This document shows, piece by piece, positions 7,705-16,974 of a DNA stretch of 64,000 bases. The stretch spans positions 1 through 64,000 of the forward strand of contig NZ_BNAQ01000007.1 in NCBI RefSeq assembly GCF_014653575.1. The letters run 5' to 3'. The notes beneath the pieces are model-generated. The model made no database searches and was not told the DNA's origin. It saw nothing but the letters and a program-made list of their open reading frames with translations. This DNA is from Sphingomonas glacialis. GTDB lineage: Bacteria; Pseudomonadota; Alphaproteobacteria; Sphingomonadales; Sphingomonadaceae. A program made the position numbers and the translations under genes. The stretch's first letter is position 1, and each line of letters starts with the position of its first letter.

Positions 7705-9018
7705 TCAGACGAGCTTGCTGGCGATGGCCTTGATCGCTTTCAGGCCCGATCCAAACCGCCCGATCGCCTCGCGGTTCTTCTCCAACTCGCCATAAGGGAG
7801 ATAGGATATGTCGAGGTCGGCGACGCGGCTGAACGCGGGCCGCTGCAACTGCGCCCGAACGTCCGCCTCACGTGTGTCGGGCGCGACGAGAAACAGCCCC
7901 GCCGTCGCGTGAAGCTCGCTGCCGCTGAGCGCCAGGTCGAGCATCCGCACTATACCGGAATAAATCGAAGTCGAGTGCTCCACCTCGAACGCTGCCGCGA
8001 CGTGATCGCCACCCTTTTCAAGCCAGAGCACATCGATCAATCGGATGGAATCCGCGCCTTTCGAGGTCGCAATGGTCGCGGGCAGGCGCTCAAGGCATCC
8101 ATACCCTAGTGGCGACCCGTTGAAGGGACGGCTGCGATCGTTCGCGGCGATCCACACATCGTAGCCAAGCGCCAATCCTAGATCGCGAAGCCATGCCTGT
8201 ATCTCGGTATGAGTGCGCTCGCACTCGCCCTGCGCCAACGCTGCCTGGCTGAGCGTGCGCGCTTCTTCGCGTGCGGCTTCAAGCCGCGATCCCCAGTTCG
8301 CAAGCGTCGCGCTGCTGCCGTCGAGGGGCGGCGCGGGGTAGCGGCCAGACCCCACGTCGAACAGCAAGCCGCCAATCGCACCCAAATCGTTCGATAACAA
8401 CTCGCGGTGCCGCTCGTTCAAGTCGAGGACGCCGGTTCGCATCGCCAGGAAATGCTCCCAGCTTCCAAGCTTCACGTTCGCGCCAGTCAGCGCGTTGTAG
8501 CCCTTCACGATCGCGGTGTTGAAAGGGGGCACAAGCGTCGGATGGAGAAAGTAGAGCAGGCTCGCGACTGCCGGCCGAAGCCCCTTGATCTTCAAGCGGT
8601 CGATCGCGTGGATATGGCCGATGATCTCCTCGGCCGTATCGCAGCACGAACAGGCGTCGAGAAGGCGGCCAAACGCCCGCTGATTCTCGGGGCTCTCGTA
8701 AATATCCGGAATGCGGAGCTTCGGCTTCCACCGAAAAGCGTGGTCCGCGCCTTTGAAGATTTGCCGCTGTTCGGCGACCGAATGGACCACGGTTTCGAGG
8801 GACGATCCCCGATAGGTGACGCCGAACGTACCGCGCTCGATCTCTCCGACAACCTGCCCGATCCCGCGCCGGATCGACCGGAAGTTCTTCAACCGCTCAT
8901 CCCAAAGAAACCAGCTTCGGTAAGTCGCGTTCGGATCATCACGCCAACGGGTAATGAGACGACGGACGAGTCCGTCATGGTCGTCGCCGATACCCAAGGT
9001 GTCGATCTGTGCTGCCAT
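7705..9018 (-). CDS. restriction-endonuclease-like protein, orphan
   Basis: No firm family assignment. The 437-residue soluble protein has an N-terminal half rich in Trp/Arg (about 1-220) and a C-terminal half whose motif IDVLWLEKGGDHVAAAFEVE (D329, E345, E347) resembles the acidic core of PD-(D/E)XK nucleases. The stretch EHSTSIYSGIVRMLDL after it looks like restriction-type nucleases that recognise a substrate through an adjacent helix. No methyltransferase or second subunit lies nearby, so if it cuts DNA it must be specific for modified or foreign DNA, or be a remnant of a lost system. It lies 17 bp from the IS fragment. The start is the first ATG of the frame. Confidence 0.5.
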   Translation of the reverse strand: MAAQIDTLGIGDDHDGLVRRLITRWRDDPNATYRSWFLWDERLKNFRSIRRGIGQVVGEIERGTFGVTYRGSSLETVVHSVAEQRQIFKGADHAFRWKPKLRIPDIYESPENQRAFGRLLDACSCCDTAEEIIGHIHAIDRLKIKGLRPAVASLLYFLHPTLVPPFNTAIVKGYNALTGANVKLGSWEHFLAMRTGVLDLNERHRELLSNDLGAIGGLLFDVGSGRYPAPPLDGSSATLANWGSRLEAAREEARTLSQAALAQGECERTHTEIQAWLRDLGLALGYDVWIAANDRSRPFNGSPLGYGCLERLPATIATSKGADSIRLIDVLWLEKGGDHVAAAFEVEHSTSIYSGIVRMLDLALSGSELHATAGLFLVAPDTREADVRAQLQRPAFSRVADLDISYLPYGELEKNREAIGRFGSGLKAIKAIASKLV

Positions 9019-9171
9019 AAGTCCCCGTTACCACGGCTCGCAATGACGAGCTGAGCAACAGACCTAAGCTGCGACGCTCGTCGCGTCGAGTGGAGCGAAT
9101 TTTGAACTATCCAAGGGGGGAAACTCGCGCCTGCGTAGAATCCACGGGTAGCAAATGAATCCGATCGGGCC

Positions 9172-9202
9172 TTGACCCTGACACGGTGTCAGACCCTACA
9201 TG
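9172..9202 (+). promoter_or_regulatory. CueR-type (MerR-family) promoter of copA
   Basis: TTGACC (-35, 9172-9177) and TACATG (-10, 9197-9202) are separated by an over-long 19-bp spacer holding the palindrome CTGACACGGTGTCAG. A 19-20 bp spacer with a central dyad is the signature of MerR/CueR activation by DNA distortion. The cueR-like gene is the second gene of the operon, so the loop is probably autoregulated. Confidence 0.8.
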
Positions 9203-9226
9203 CTTTAGGATCGAAGGAATTACGCC

Positions 9227-11710
9227 ATGAACGATCCTCATTCGCACGAACATCAATCTGGCGGCTGCGGCTGTTCTGGAAAAGGCGGGGGCCACCCCGA
9301 GGCCGTCGCGCCATCCGGTACGTCGTCGTCCTGCTGCTCGACGGCATCGGCCGCTCCCGTGGACGCCGATCGCCCCGCCAAAGCTGGCGGCTGCTGCTCT
9401 GGCAGCAAGCCGTCTGACGGAACGCCAATGGTCACGGACCCCGTGTGCGGGATGACGGTTGATCCGGCAAAGACGCCGCATCATGCCGAGCACGCCGGCA
9501 AATCCTATCATTTTTGCAGTGCGGGGTGCCGCGCCAAGTTTGTCGCAAAGCCGGATGCCTATCTCGGCAAGTCGAAACCGGAGCCGATGGCGACGCCGGG
9601 GGCGATCTGGACGTGTCCCATGCACCCGCAAATACGTCAGGAGGGGCCAGGAACATGCCCGATCTGCGGCATGGCGCTCGAACCGGAAGAACCGTCGCTC
9701 GACGATGGGCCTAATCCTGAGCTGACTGACTTTACGCGTCGGCTCTGGGTAGCGGGCGTGCTCGCCGTGCCGCTGCTGGCGATCTCGATGGTCGCCGAAA
9801 TGCTCGGCATCCATGTCGTCAGTCCTGCCGCATCGCCTTGGGTACAGCTTGCGCTTAGCGCACCGATCGTACTGTGGGCGGGCTTGCCGTTTTTCCAGCG
9901 GGGATGGACTTCGCTTCGCACCCGCCATCTCAATATGTTCACCCTGATCTCGATCGGGGTCGGTGCTGCCTTCCTCTACAGCCTGGTCGCGACGGTCGCG
10001 CCCGGCATCTTCCCCCCGACCTTCCGCATGCACGGAGGCGTGGTCCCGGTTTATTACGAGGCGGCCGGAGTGGTGGTGGCGCTGGTGCTGCTCGGACAGG
10101 TCCTTGAACTGCGTGCCAGGGCGGCGACGGGACGCGCGATCCGCGCCCTCATGGACCTTGCCCCGAAGACGGCGCGTCGGATGCGATCGGATGGCTCCGA
10201 GGAGGAAGTCAGCCTTGCTGACGTGGCAACCGGCGATCGCCTTCGCGTTCGCCCCGGCGATGCGATCCCCGTCGACGGCGTCGTGGTCGAGGGCCGCTCC
10301 TCGGTCGATGAATCGATGCTCACCGGCGAACCCGCACCCGTCCTCAAGGAAGTCGAGGCGACCGTCACCGGGGGCACGGTCAACGGCACGGGAAGCCTGG
10401 TCATGGAAGCGCGCGCAGTCGGGTCGGATACGATGCTCGCGCGGATCGTCCGCATGGTCGCGGACGCGCAGCGCAGCCGCGCTCCGATCCAAGCGGTCGC
10501 CGATCGGGTATCTGGCTGGTTCGTGCCGCTGGTCGTGCTGATCTCGGTGGTGACTTTCGTGGTATGGTCCCTGGTCGGCCCTGAGCCGCGCATGGGGCAC
10601 GCTATACTCAACGCCATTGCCGTGCTGGTGATCGCCTGCCCATGCGCGCTGGGCCTCGCTACGCCCATGTCCATCATGGTCGGTACAGGACGTGGTGCGC
10701 AAGCCGGTGTTCTGGTCAAGAGCGCCGAAGCCCTGCAGGGGCTCGAGAGGGTCGATACGCTGGTCATCGACAAGACTGGCACGCTCACGGAAGGCAAACC
10801 CAAGCTAATTGCGGTCGAGACGGTCGGCGCGGTCGAGGAAAACGACATGCTCGCCCTCGCTGCCGCGGTTGAAGGGCAATCCGAACACCCGCTCGCCCAC
10901 GCGATCGTTGTCGCCGCCAAGGAACGTGAATTGCAGCTTGGCACGGTCGCCGATTTTGTCTCGCAAAGCGGCTTGGGTGTCAGCGCCACGGTTGGCGGCC
11001 GCTCGGTCGTGATCGGGAACGCCGCGCAAATGAGCCGGGTCGGAGCTGATCCCAAGCTGCTCGATGAGGCCGCCGATCGTCATCGCGCCGATGGTGCAGG
11101 CGTCATCCTGGTGGCGATCGACGGTGCTCTTGCCGGCCTGCTCGCGGTCGCCGATCCGGTTCGCGCCAATGCCGGAGAGGCAATCGCTGCGCTTCGCCAA
11201 CAGGGGCTCCGCGTCATCATGCTGACTGGTGACAACCAAACGACCGCCGATGCGGTCGCGCGCGCCGTCGGCGGACTTGACGATGTGCGCGCCGGCCTGC
11301 GCCCGGAAGACAAGGCGCGTATCATCGGCGAGCTGAAAGCGTCCGGTGCCAAGGTTGCGATGGCCGGCGACGGCATCAACGATGCCCCCGCACTGGCGGC
11401 TGCGGACGTGGGCCTTGCAATGGGCACGGGAACAGACGTGGCGATCGAAAGCGCTGGCATGACGCTCACGCTCGGCGATCTCTCGGCTATCGTGCGCGCG
11501 CGCAAGCTCGCCCGTGCGACCATGCGGAACATCCGCCAGAACCTGTTCTTCTCGTTCCTGTTCAACGGGATCGGCGTGCCGGTCGCGGCTGGGGTGCTCT
11601 ACCCCGTGGCGGGCATTCTGCTCTCGCCGATGCTGGCCGGCGCGGCGATGGCGCTCTCGTCCTTTACCGTGGTCCTCAACGCGCTGCGGCTGAACGCGGT
11701 GAAACTATGA
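9227..11710 (+). CDS. copA: copper-exporting P1B-type ATPase with YHS domain
   Basis: Pumps Cu(I) out of the cytoplasm using ATP. The 827-residue protein has a Cys/His-rich leader (CGCSG, SCCST, GGCCSG within residues 1-60) and a YHS domain (DPVCGM near 71-76, FCSAGC near 96-101). A heavy-metal-binding motif follows (TCPMHP...CPICGM, 129-149), then eight membrane helices. The ion-gate CPC is at 471-473, the phosphorylation site D515 in DKTGT, and a GDGIND hinge follows. All P1B-1 features are intact. An AAGGA lies before the ATG. Its stop overlaps the cueR start (ATGA), so the two are translationally coupled. The promoter at 9172 is of the copper-sensing MerR type. Confidence 0.95.
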   Translation: MNDPHSHEHQSGGCGCSGKGGGHPEAVAPSGTSSSCCSTASAAPVDADRPAKAGGCCSGSKPSDGTPMVTDPVCGMTVDPAKTPHHAEHAGKSYHFCSAGCRAKFVAKPDAYLGKSKPEPMATPGAIWTCPMHPQIRQEGPGTCPICGMALEPEEPSLDDGPNPELTDFTRRLWVAGVLAVPLLAISMVAEMLGIHVVSPAASPWVQLALSAPIVLWAGLPFFQRGWTSLRTRHLNMFTLISIGVGAAFLYSLVATVAPGIFPPTFRMHGGVVPVYYEAAGVVVALVLLGQVLELRARAATGRAIRALMDLAPKTARRMRSDGSEEEVSLADVATGDRLRVRPGDAIPVDGVVVEGRSSVDESMLTGEPAPVLKEVEATVTGGTVNGTGSLVMEARAVGSDTMLARIVRMVADAQRSRAPIQAVADRVSGWFVPLVVLISVVTFVVWSLVGPEPRMGHAILNAIAVLVIACPCALGLATPMSIMVGTGRGAQAGVLVKSAEALQGLERVDTLVIDKTGTLTEGKPKLIAVETVGAVEENDMLALAAAVEGQSEHPLAHAIVVAAKERELQLGTVADFVSQSGLGVSATVGGRSVVIGNAAQMSRVGADPKLLDEAADRHRADGAGVILVAIDGALAGLLAVADPVRANAGEAIAALRQQGLRVIMLTGDNQTTADAVARAVGGLDDVRAGLRPEDKARIIGELKASGAKVAMAGDGINDAPALAAADVGLAMGTGTDVAIESAGMTLTLGDLSAIVRARKLARATMRNIRQNLFFSFLFNGIGVPVAAGVLYPVAGILLSPMLAGAAMALSSFTVVLNALRLNAVKL

Positions 11711-12090
11711 ACATTGGCGCGGCGTCGGACGCCAGCGGCGTTTCTCAACGGATGATCCGCCATTATGAGAAGATCGGTCTCGTGCCGGCACCGGCCCGGC
11801 GTGGGATTTATAGGCATTATGCAGACCCCGACGTTCATCGGCTCCGCTTCATCGCAAACGCCCGCGATCTCGGGTTTCCGATAGAGGAAATTCGCACGTT
11901 GCTGGGCCTATGGTCAGACCGGGAGCGATCGAGCGCTGAGGTGAAGGCGCTGGCTGAATCGCGTGCCGCCGAATTGGGCCGCAAGGTCCGCGCTTTGGAG
12001 AACATGCGTCGTTCCCTCATATGGCTTGTTCAGTCCTGTCATGGCGATGATCGGCCAGACTGCCCGATTATGGATCGCCTGGCAGAATAG
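11707..12090 (+). CDS. cueR: MerR-family copper-responsive regulator
   Basis: Predicted Cu(I) sensor and activator of the copA operon. The 127-residue product has the N-terminal winged helix (MNIGAASDASGVSQRMIRHY then EKIGLV), the dimerisation helix and a C-terminal metal loop with CHGDDRPDC, two Cys separated by seven residues, as in CueR. CueR-type selectivity for monovalent metals fits the neighbouring copA. It starts inside the last codons of copA. Sphingomonads often place the regulator after the pump, as here. Confidence 0.9.
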   Translation: MNIGAASDASGVSQRMIRHYEKIGLVPAPARRGIYRHYADPDVHRLRFIANARDLGFPIEEIRTLLGLWSDRERSSAEVKALAESRAAELGRKVRALENMRRSLIWLVQSCHGDDRPDCPIMDRLAE

Positions 12091-12232
12091 GTAACGCGGA
12101 CAAGCGCTTAACCATGTATAGAATTAATCGCGGTCCTTCAAAAGGACTGAATGTGTTGGCACTAGTTTCATGGCCAGCGCACCAGGGCTGCCCGCATCAC
12201 CGGGAGCACATGCGCCGACAAATTCAACGGCT

Positions 12233-12250
12233 GCGTATTTTCCGAGGGTC
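12233..12250 (+). promoter_or_regulatory. FixJ-like box before phosphoketolase
   Basis: GCGTATTTTCCGAGGGTC, about 90-110 bp upstream of the xfp start. It matches the box RGTAGTTTCCGANNCTG with the variant GTATTTTCCGA, also seen at 41380. Confidence 0.45.
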
Positions 12251-12340
12251 ATCAACGCTCAGATCAAGCACTAAGCAAGCGATTGCCCAGGGCCGCGTGA
12301 GCATAGCGGCGTGCTAAGTTAATCAGCAAGGATTTGCGAC

Positions 12341-14749
12341 ATGGCGACAAGCGCGCTGGACACGATCGAACGCGGCATCGCCGATCCCATCAGTGCAGAC
12401 GGTCCGCTGTCGCCGGACATGCTCCGGCGCATGCACGGATACTGGCGCGCGGCAAACTATCTCTCGGTCGGCCAGATCTACTTGCGTGAGAACCCGTTGC
12501 TCGAGCTACCGCTCACGATCGACCACATCAAGCCGCGGCTGCTCGGGCACTGGGGAACGACGCCGGGGCTCAATATGCTCTACGTCCACCTCAACCGCTT
12601 GATCGCCGAGAATGATCTCAACTTGATTAACGTGATCGGACCGGGTCATGGCGGCCCGGGCCTCGTTGCGAACACTTACCTCGAAGGGTCCTACACCGAA
12701 CATTATCCGGCGATAGAGCGCAGCCGAAACGGCATGCACCGCTTGTTCCGCCAATTCTCCTGGCCGGGTGGTATCCCGAGTCACGTCGCGCCGGAGACTC
12801 CGGGATCGATCCACGAAGGCGGCGAACTCGGTTATTCGTTGGCCCACGCTTACGGCGCTGCGTTCGACAACCCGGACCTGATCGTCGCTTGCGTGGTCGG
12901 CGACGGCGAGGCCGAAACTGGCGCGCTCGCGACCAGCTGGCACTCAAACAAGTTTCTCAACCCGGCACGTGATGGCGCGGTGCTCCCGATCCTCCACCTA
13001 AACGGTTTCAAGATCGCCAATCCCACCGTGCTGGCGCGGATCGGCCGCGACGAGCTGACCGATCTCCTGCGTGGCTTTGGCCACGAGCCCTGGTTCGTCG
13101 AAGGCGACGACCCGGCCAAAGTCCATCAGCAACTCGCAGGGACGCTCGATGCAGTGCTAGCCCGGATACAGGACATCCAGGCAAAGGCACGCTCAGGCAA
13201 GGGCCCGATCGAGCGCCCGCGTTGGCCGATGATAGTCTTCGCGACACCCAAGGGCTGGACCGGCCCCAGATTTGTCGACGGCCTGCCCGTCGAGGGCACA
13301 TGGCGCGCACATCAGGTGCCGATCGCGAGCTTCGACAATCCTGAGCATCTTCGCCAGCTCGAGGAATGGATGCGCAGTTACGAACCGGCCGAACTGTTCG
13401 ACGATGATGGAAAATTTCGCGAGGACTACGCGTCGCTGGCGCCGACCGGCCACCGCCGCATGGGATCGAACCCGCACGCCAATGGCGGTGCGCTGCTTCG
13501 GCCTCTGTCGCTCCCGGATTTCCGTGCGCATGCGGTGCCTTTGCCCGAAGCCGGTCAGACCAAGGCCGAAGCGACCCGCGTTCTGGGCGGATATCTGCGT
13601 GACGTAATGGGATTTAATCTCGACGCCAGGAACTTTCGGCTGTTCGGGCCGGACGAGACCGCGTCCAATCGCCTCGAAGCGGTCTATGAAGTGTCCGGCA
13701 AAGTCTGGATGGCGGAGATCGATTCGGTCGATGTGGATCTGAGTCAGGATGGCCGGGTGATGGAGGTGCTGAGCGAGCACCTCTGCCAGGGATGGCTTGA
13801 GGCCTATCTGCTGACCGGCCGTCACGGCTTGTTTTCCTGTTACGAGGCATTCGTCCACATCATCGATTCCATGGTCAACCAGCACGCCAAATGGCTGAAG
13901 GTCACCAAGGCGATCCCGTGGCGCAAGCCAATCGCTTCGCTCAACTATCTGATCACCTCCCATGTCTGGCGGCAGGATCACAATGGCCTGTCGCACCAGG
14001 ACCCGGGCTTCATCGATCATATCGCCAACAAGACCGCCGACGTCGCCCGTATCTACCTGCCGCCCGACGCCAACTGCCTGTTGTCGGTGGCCGATCATTG
14101 CCTGCGGAGCCGCGGCTATGTGAACCTGATCGTCGCCGGCAAGCAGCCGGAATGGCAATGGCTGGATATCGATGAGGCCGTGCGCCACTGCACCGCGGGG
14201 GCAGGCATCTGGGAGTGGGCCGGTGACGAGGGAGAACCCGATGTCGTCATGGCGTGCGCCGGCGACGTGCCGACGCTCGAGACGCTTGCGGCTGTTACGC
14301 TACTGCGCGACTTTGTGCCGGATATCCGAATGCGTGTCGTCAACGTCGTCGATCTGATGGGGCTGCAGCCCCAGTCCGAACATCCCCACGGCCTCGGCGA
14401 TCGGGAGTTCGACGCGCTCTTCACCGCCGACAAGCCCGTGATCTTCGCGTTCCACGGCTTCCCGGCGATGGTCCACAAGCTGACTTATCGCCGCACTAAC
14501 CATCACAACATCCATGTGCGCGGCTTCAAGGGTGAAGGGACAACGACCACGCCGTTCGACATGGTCGTGCTGAACGATCTTGATCGCTATCGGCTCGCGC
14601 TGGACGCGATCTCACGCGTTCCGCGTCTGAGTGCTCAGGTCCCCGCTGCCACCGCCCGCTACTGGGCGGCGATCGAGCGGCATAAGCTCTACATCGCGGA
14701 GCATGGCGACGATCTGCCGGAGGTCCGGGACTGGCGATGGAGCAGGTGA
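12341..14749 (+). CDS. xfp: xylulose-5-P/fructose-6-P phosphoketolase
   Basis: Thiamine-diphosphate enzyme that splits xylulose-5-phosphate or fructose-6-phosphate with inorganic phosphate to give acetyl-phosphate plus glyceraldehyde-3-phosphate or erythrose-4-phosphate. The 802 residues match the family length. Diagnostic stretches are WRAANYLSVGQIYL, GHWGTTPGLN, GPGHGGPGLVANTYLEG, the ThDP/metal motif GDGEAETG (about 187-194), QDHNGLSHQDPGF and the tail GDDLPEVRDWRW. AAGGA precedes the ATG. Its last 13 bases overlap ackA, so acetyl-phosphate is made and consumed by one operon. A FixJ-like box lies at 12233. A second, broken paralogue of a different subfamily lies at 29192-31610. Confidence 0.96.
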   Translation: MATSALDTIERGIADPISADGPLSPDMLRRMHGYWRAANYLSVGQIYLRENPLLELPLTIDHIKPRLLGHWGTTPGLNMLYVHLNRLIAENDLNLINVIGPGHGGPGLVANTYLEGSYTEHYPAIERSRNGMHRLFRQFSWPGGIPSHVAPETPGSIHEGGELGYSLAHAYGAAFDNPDLIVACVVGDGEAETGALATSWHSNKFLNPARDGAVLPILHLNGFKIANPTVLARIGRDELTDLLRGFGHEPWFVEGDDPAKVHQQLAGTLDAVLARIQDIQAKARSGKGPIERPRWPMIVFATPKGWTGPRFVDGLPVEGTWRAHQVPIASFDNPEHLRQLEEWMRSYEPAELFDDDGKFREDYASLAPTGHRRMGSNPHANGGALLRPLSLPDFRAHAVPLPEAGQTKAEATRVLGGYLRDVMGFNLDARNFRLFGPDETASNRLEAVYEVSGKVWMAEIDSVDVDLSQDGRVMEVLSEHLCQGWLEAYLLTGRHGLFSCYEAFVHIIDSMVNQHAKWLKVTKAIPWRKPIASLNYLITSHVWRQDHNGLSHQDPGFIDHIANKTADVARIYLPPDANCLLSVADHCLRSRGYVNLIVAGKQPEWQWLDIDEAVRHCTAGAGIWEWAGDEGEPDVVMACAGDVPTLETLAAVTLLRDFVPDIRMRVVNVVDLMGLQPQSEHPHGLGDREFDALFTADKPVIFAFHGFPAMVHKLTYRRTNHHNIHVRGFKGEGTTTTPFDMVVLNDLDRYRLALDAISRVPRLSAQVPAATARYWAAIERHKLYIAEHGDDLPEVRDWRWSR

Positions 14750-15807
14750 ACCCGGCAGCGGACCGCGACGTCGTCCTCGCGCTCAACAGCGGCTCGTCAT
14801 CGCTCAAATTTGGGCTCTACGACGTCGGGCCGACTGGGGTCGTCGAGTTGACCACGGGCGCCGTAGAGGCGATGCATTTCCAGGACCGGCTGTTCGAACG
14901 CATCGAAGCCGCGCTGACCGAGGCAAAGGTTCCGGGTCCAACTGCGATCGGCCACCGTATCGTGCATGGCGGTCCGACGCTGCGGCGGCACTCCCGGATC
15001 GATGACGATGTCGTCGCCCAACTCAAAGAGGCGGTCGCCTTGGCCCCGCTCCACGGTCCAGCGTCCCTGGCGCTGATCCGGCTTGCCGAAGCGCATTACC
15101 CGGCGCTGCCGCAGGTCGCCTGTTTCGACACTGTCTTCCACACGACCCTGCCCGAGATCGCCTACGTCCTGCCCATCCCACGCGCCATGTCGTCCGACGG
15201 AGTGCGCCGCTACGGTTTCCACGGGCTTTCCTGCGCGTCGATCGTTCGGCAACTCGGGGGGGAATTGCCCGATCGCCTGATCATTGCCCATCTCGGCAAT
15301 GGCGCCAGCGTCACGGCAGTAAAAGCCGGTCGCTCCATCGACACAAGCATGGGCCTTACGCCGACCGGCGGGGTCGTCATGGGCAGCCGAACCGGCGATC
15401 TCGACCCGGGTGTGCTGCTATATCTGCTCCGTGAGAAGGGCCTGGATGGTTCCGCGCTAGAGGCGCTCGTCGATAACCAATCCGGCCTGCTCGGTATCTC
15501 GGGCGTCTCCGGCGACATGCGTGCCTTGCATCTGGCAGCCACGGAGCATCCCGACGCCCGCCTGGCAATCGACATATTCTGCTATTCGGTGCGCAAGCAG
15601 ATCGGCGCGATGGCAGCCGTCCTTGGCGGTGTCGACATGCTCGTCTTCACCGGCGGCATAGGAGAGAACGACGCGGCTGTGCGCAGGTCGATCCTCGGCG
15701 ACCCCGGCTGGGTCGGGAACTTTGCGGTTCGTGTCATCAATGCTCGGGAAGACGAGCAGATTGCGCGGGAAACGCACATTGTCCTTGCGGACACCGGTCG
15801 ACTGTAA
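14737..15807 (+). CDS. ackA: acetate kinase
   Basis: Converts acetyl-phosphate and ADP to acetate and ATP, completing the phosphoketolase shunt with substrate-level ATP synthesis. The 356-residue product has the ASKHA nucleotide-binding motifs: LALNSGSSSLKFGLYD at the N-terminus, GHRIVHGG, RRYGFHGLS, AHLGNGASV, MGLTPTGG and the C-terminal FTGGIGEN. It is slightly shorter than the common ~400 residues but no core motif is lost. The start lies within the end of xfp (13-base overlap), a good sign of coupling. A paralogue with a frameshift lies at 31984. Confidence 0.95.
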   Translation: MEQVNPAADRDVVLALNSGSSSLKFGLYDVGPTGVVELTTGAVEAMHFQDRLFERIEAALTEAKVPGPTAIGHRIVHGGPTLRRHSRIDDDVVAQLKEAVALAPLHGPASLALIRLAEAHYPALPQVACFDTVFHTTLPEIAYVLPIPRAMSSDGVRRYGFHGLSCASIVRQLGGELPDRLIIAHLGNGASVTAVKAGRSIDTSMGLTPTGGVVMGSRTGDLDPGVLLYLLREKGLDGSALEALVDNQSGLLGISGVSGDMRALHLAATEHPDARLAIDIFCYSVRKQIGAMAAVLGGVDMLVFTGGIGENDAAVRRSILGDPGWVGNFAVRVINAREDEQIARETHIVLADTGRL

Positions 15808-15835
15808 CGCTTCGCGCCGATCCGAAAATGCGCGA

Positions 15836-15856
15836 GTACGTGATTCCCGAGGCCTG
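15836..15856 (+). promoter_or_regulatory. weak FixJ-like box before a small gene
   Basis: GTACGTGATTCCCGAGGCCTG followed by ACGCGCG. The left part is close to GTAMGTAG and the right part to TTCCGANCCTGNCGCG. It lies about 85-105 bp upstream of the ATG at 15940. It has the same GTAMGTGA variation as the site at 59250. Confidence 0.35.
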
Positions 15857-15939
15857 ACGCGCGAACAACCGCAATCTAGAGTAATTATGAAGCTTGGCCC
15901 GAAGTTATGGGAACATGTTCGTTATTTGGGGGGATTGCT

Positions 15940-16164
15940 ATGTTCACCGACAACGACGAAGCCGCATATATCCAGGGGCGGATCGATGCTTCGCTTGATA
16001 TGGCGCGCGCCGCTACGAGCGACTGCGCCCGCATCGCCCATGAGGCGATAGCCGAGCGCTATGGAAGCAATCTGGTTGCGCTGAGGGGTCGTCCGTCAAC
16101 TGCGTCGTCCGCTTTGCTGCTGATGGAGGAAACCCGCTCGGTGCCAGTCCCCTCGACCTGCTGA
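15940..16164 (+). CDS. small helical hypothetical protein (74 aa)
   Basis: Function unknown. The 74-residue product starts MFTDNDEAAYIQGRIDASL and has an Ala-rich helix with a conserved-looking core (AYIQGRID, ARIAHEAIAERYGSNL) and a polar tail. It resembles the short helical proteins at 235 and 41478 in layout. A run of six G bases lies nine to fourteen bases before the chosen ATG; the frame also opens at 15907 but without a ribosome site there. It stands alone between ackA and a membrane protein, with a weak FixJ-like box upstream. No domain is recognised. Confidence 0.55.
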   Translation: MFTDNDEAAYIQGRIDASLDMARAATSDCARIAHEAIAERYGSNLVALRGRPSTASSALLLMEETRSVPVPSTC

Positions 16165-16327
16165 GCCTGGCTAGCGTCGAAGACAGTGTCCTAGCAGACG
16201 AACGTATCGCGCCTTCTCGCACTAGACAACTCGAACTCGTATTCGGCCGGAAACGGTGCTTTCGCGCTAATTCTGGCAAAAAAGAATATGCTTTTATGCA
16301 ACTGCCAGCTTCACCGCCGGAGCCGGA

Positions 16328-16852
16328 TTGTTGATCATAGGTGCCATAACGGTGCGCCGCACCCGCACGACGGCAGAATTGCCGTTCGCTCTCATTCCCG
16401 CGATGTTCGGTGTCCAACAGGTGATCGAGGGCGCACTCTGGCTCACCTTCCCTGATAAGGCGCCGCTTCTGAACGTCGTCCTGACTTACGCCTATTTTGT
16501 TTTTTCGCATGTCTTCTGGCCGATATACGTGCCGTTCGCTGTGATGCTGATCGAAGGAACGAATTGGCGCCGCAAAACCGCGATGGCGATCGCGGTGGCA
16601 AGCGACATGGCCGGGCTCTATCTGTCATACGCGTTGATCACGCAGCCGATCGTCGCCCGGGTGGTCGGTCACCATATCACCTATGTGTCTCCGCACTTCT
16701 ACGGCGTCGCAGTAATGGCACTCTATCTGCTTGGAACGTGCGTCAGCCCGCTTTTTTCGAGTCACCGGATGGCGCGGGCGTTCGGCGTAGCAGCGTCCAT
16801 ATCTTTCGTCGCCGCCTATATCTTTTTCGCGATGTGGTTCATTTCCGTCTAG
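16328..16852 (+). CDS. DUF6629-like integral membrane protein
   Basis: Function unknown. About six to seven hydrophobic helices, with the family-like stretch PFALIPAMFGVQQVIEGALWL at the N-terminal end. Conceptual translation continues in frame upstream to position 16286 as ATA-TGC-TTT, giving xCFYATASFTAGAG. Family members start MCFS-ATASF, so the native initiation codon seems to be ATA here in place of ATG, with no good Shine-Dalgarno. The coordinates given start at the first usable codon, TTG at 16328, which removes the beginning of the first helix. Either a very weak start is used or the gene has just lost its start. Confidence 0.7.
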   Translation: MLIIGAITVRRTRTTAELPFALIPAMFGVQQVIEGALWLTFPDKAPLLNVVLTYAYFVFSHVFWPIYVPFAVMLIEGTNWRRKTAMAIAVASDMAGLYLSYALITQPIVARVVGHHITYVSPHFYGVAVMALYLLGTCVSPLFSSHRMARAFGVAASISFVAAYIFFAMWFISV

Positions 16853-16974
16853 TGTTTCCTCGCCGCCGTCATGAGCGGCATCGTCCTTCTCCATTTCTCC
16901 CGCCACGCTCGTGCGTGGGCCGGGCGAACGGCACCGCTGCCTGACACCGGCGCAAGTTGAGACAATGGTCGTTA

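Noticed and set aside
9107..10702. 531-codon minus-strand frame across copA
   Set aside because: copA shows every P1B-ATPase motif on the plus strand; the minus frame is Arg/His-rich with no fold signature.
12133..12147. Hairpin GTCCTT-CAA-AAGGAC after cueR as a terminator
   Set aside because: Only six pairs, a three-base loop and no T-run; too weak to report as a terminator.
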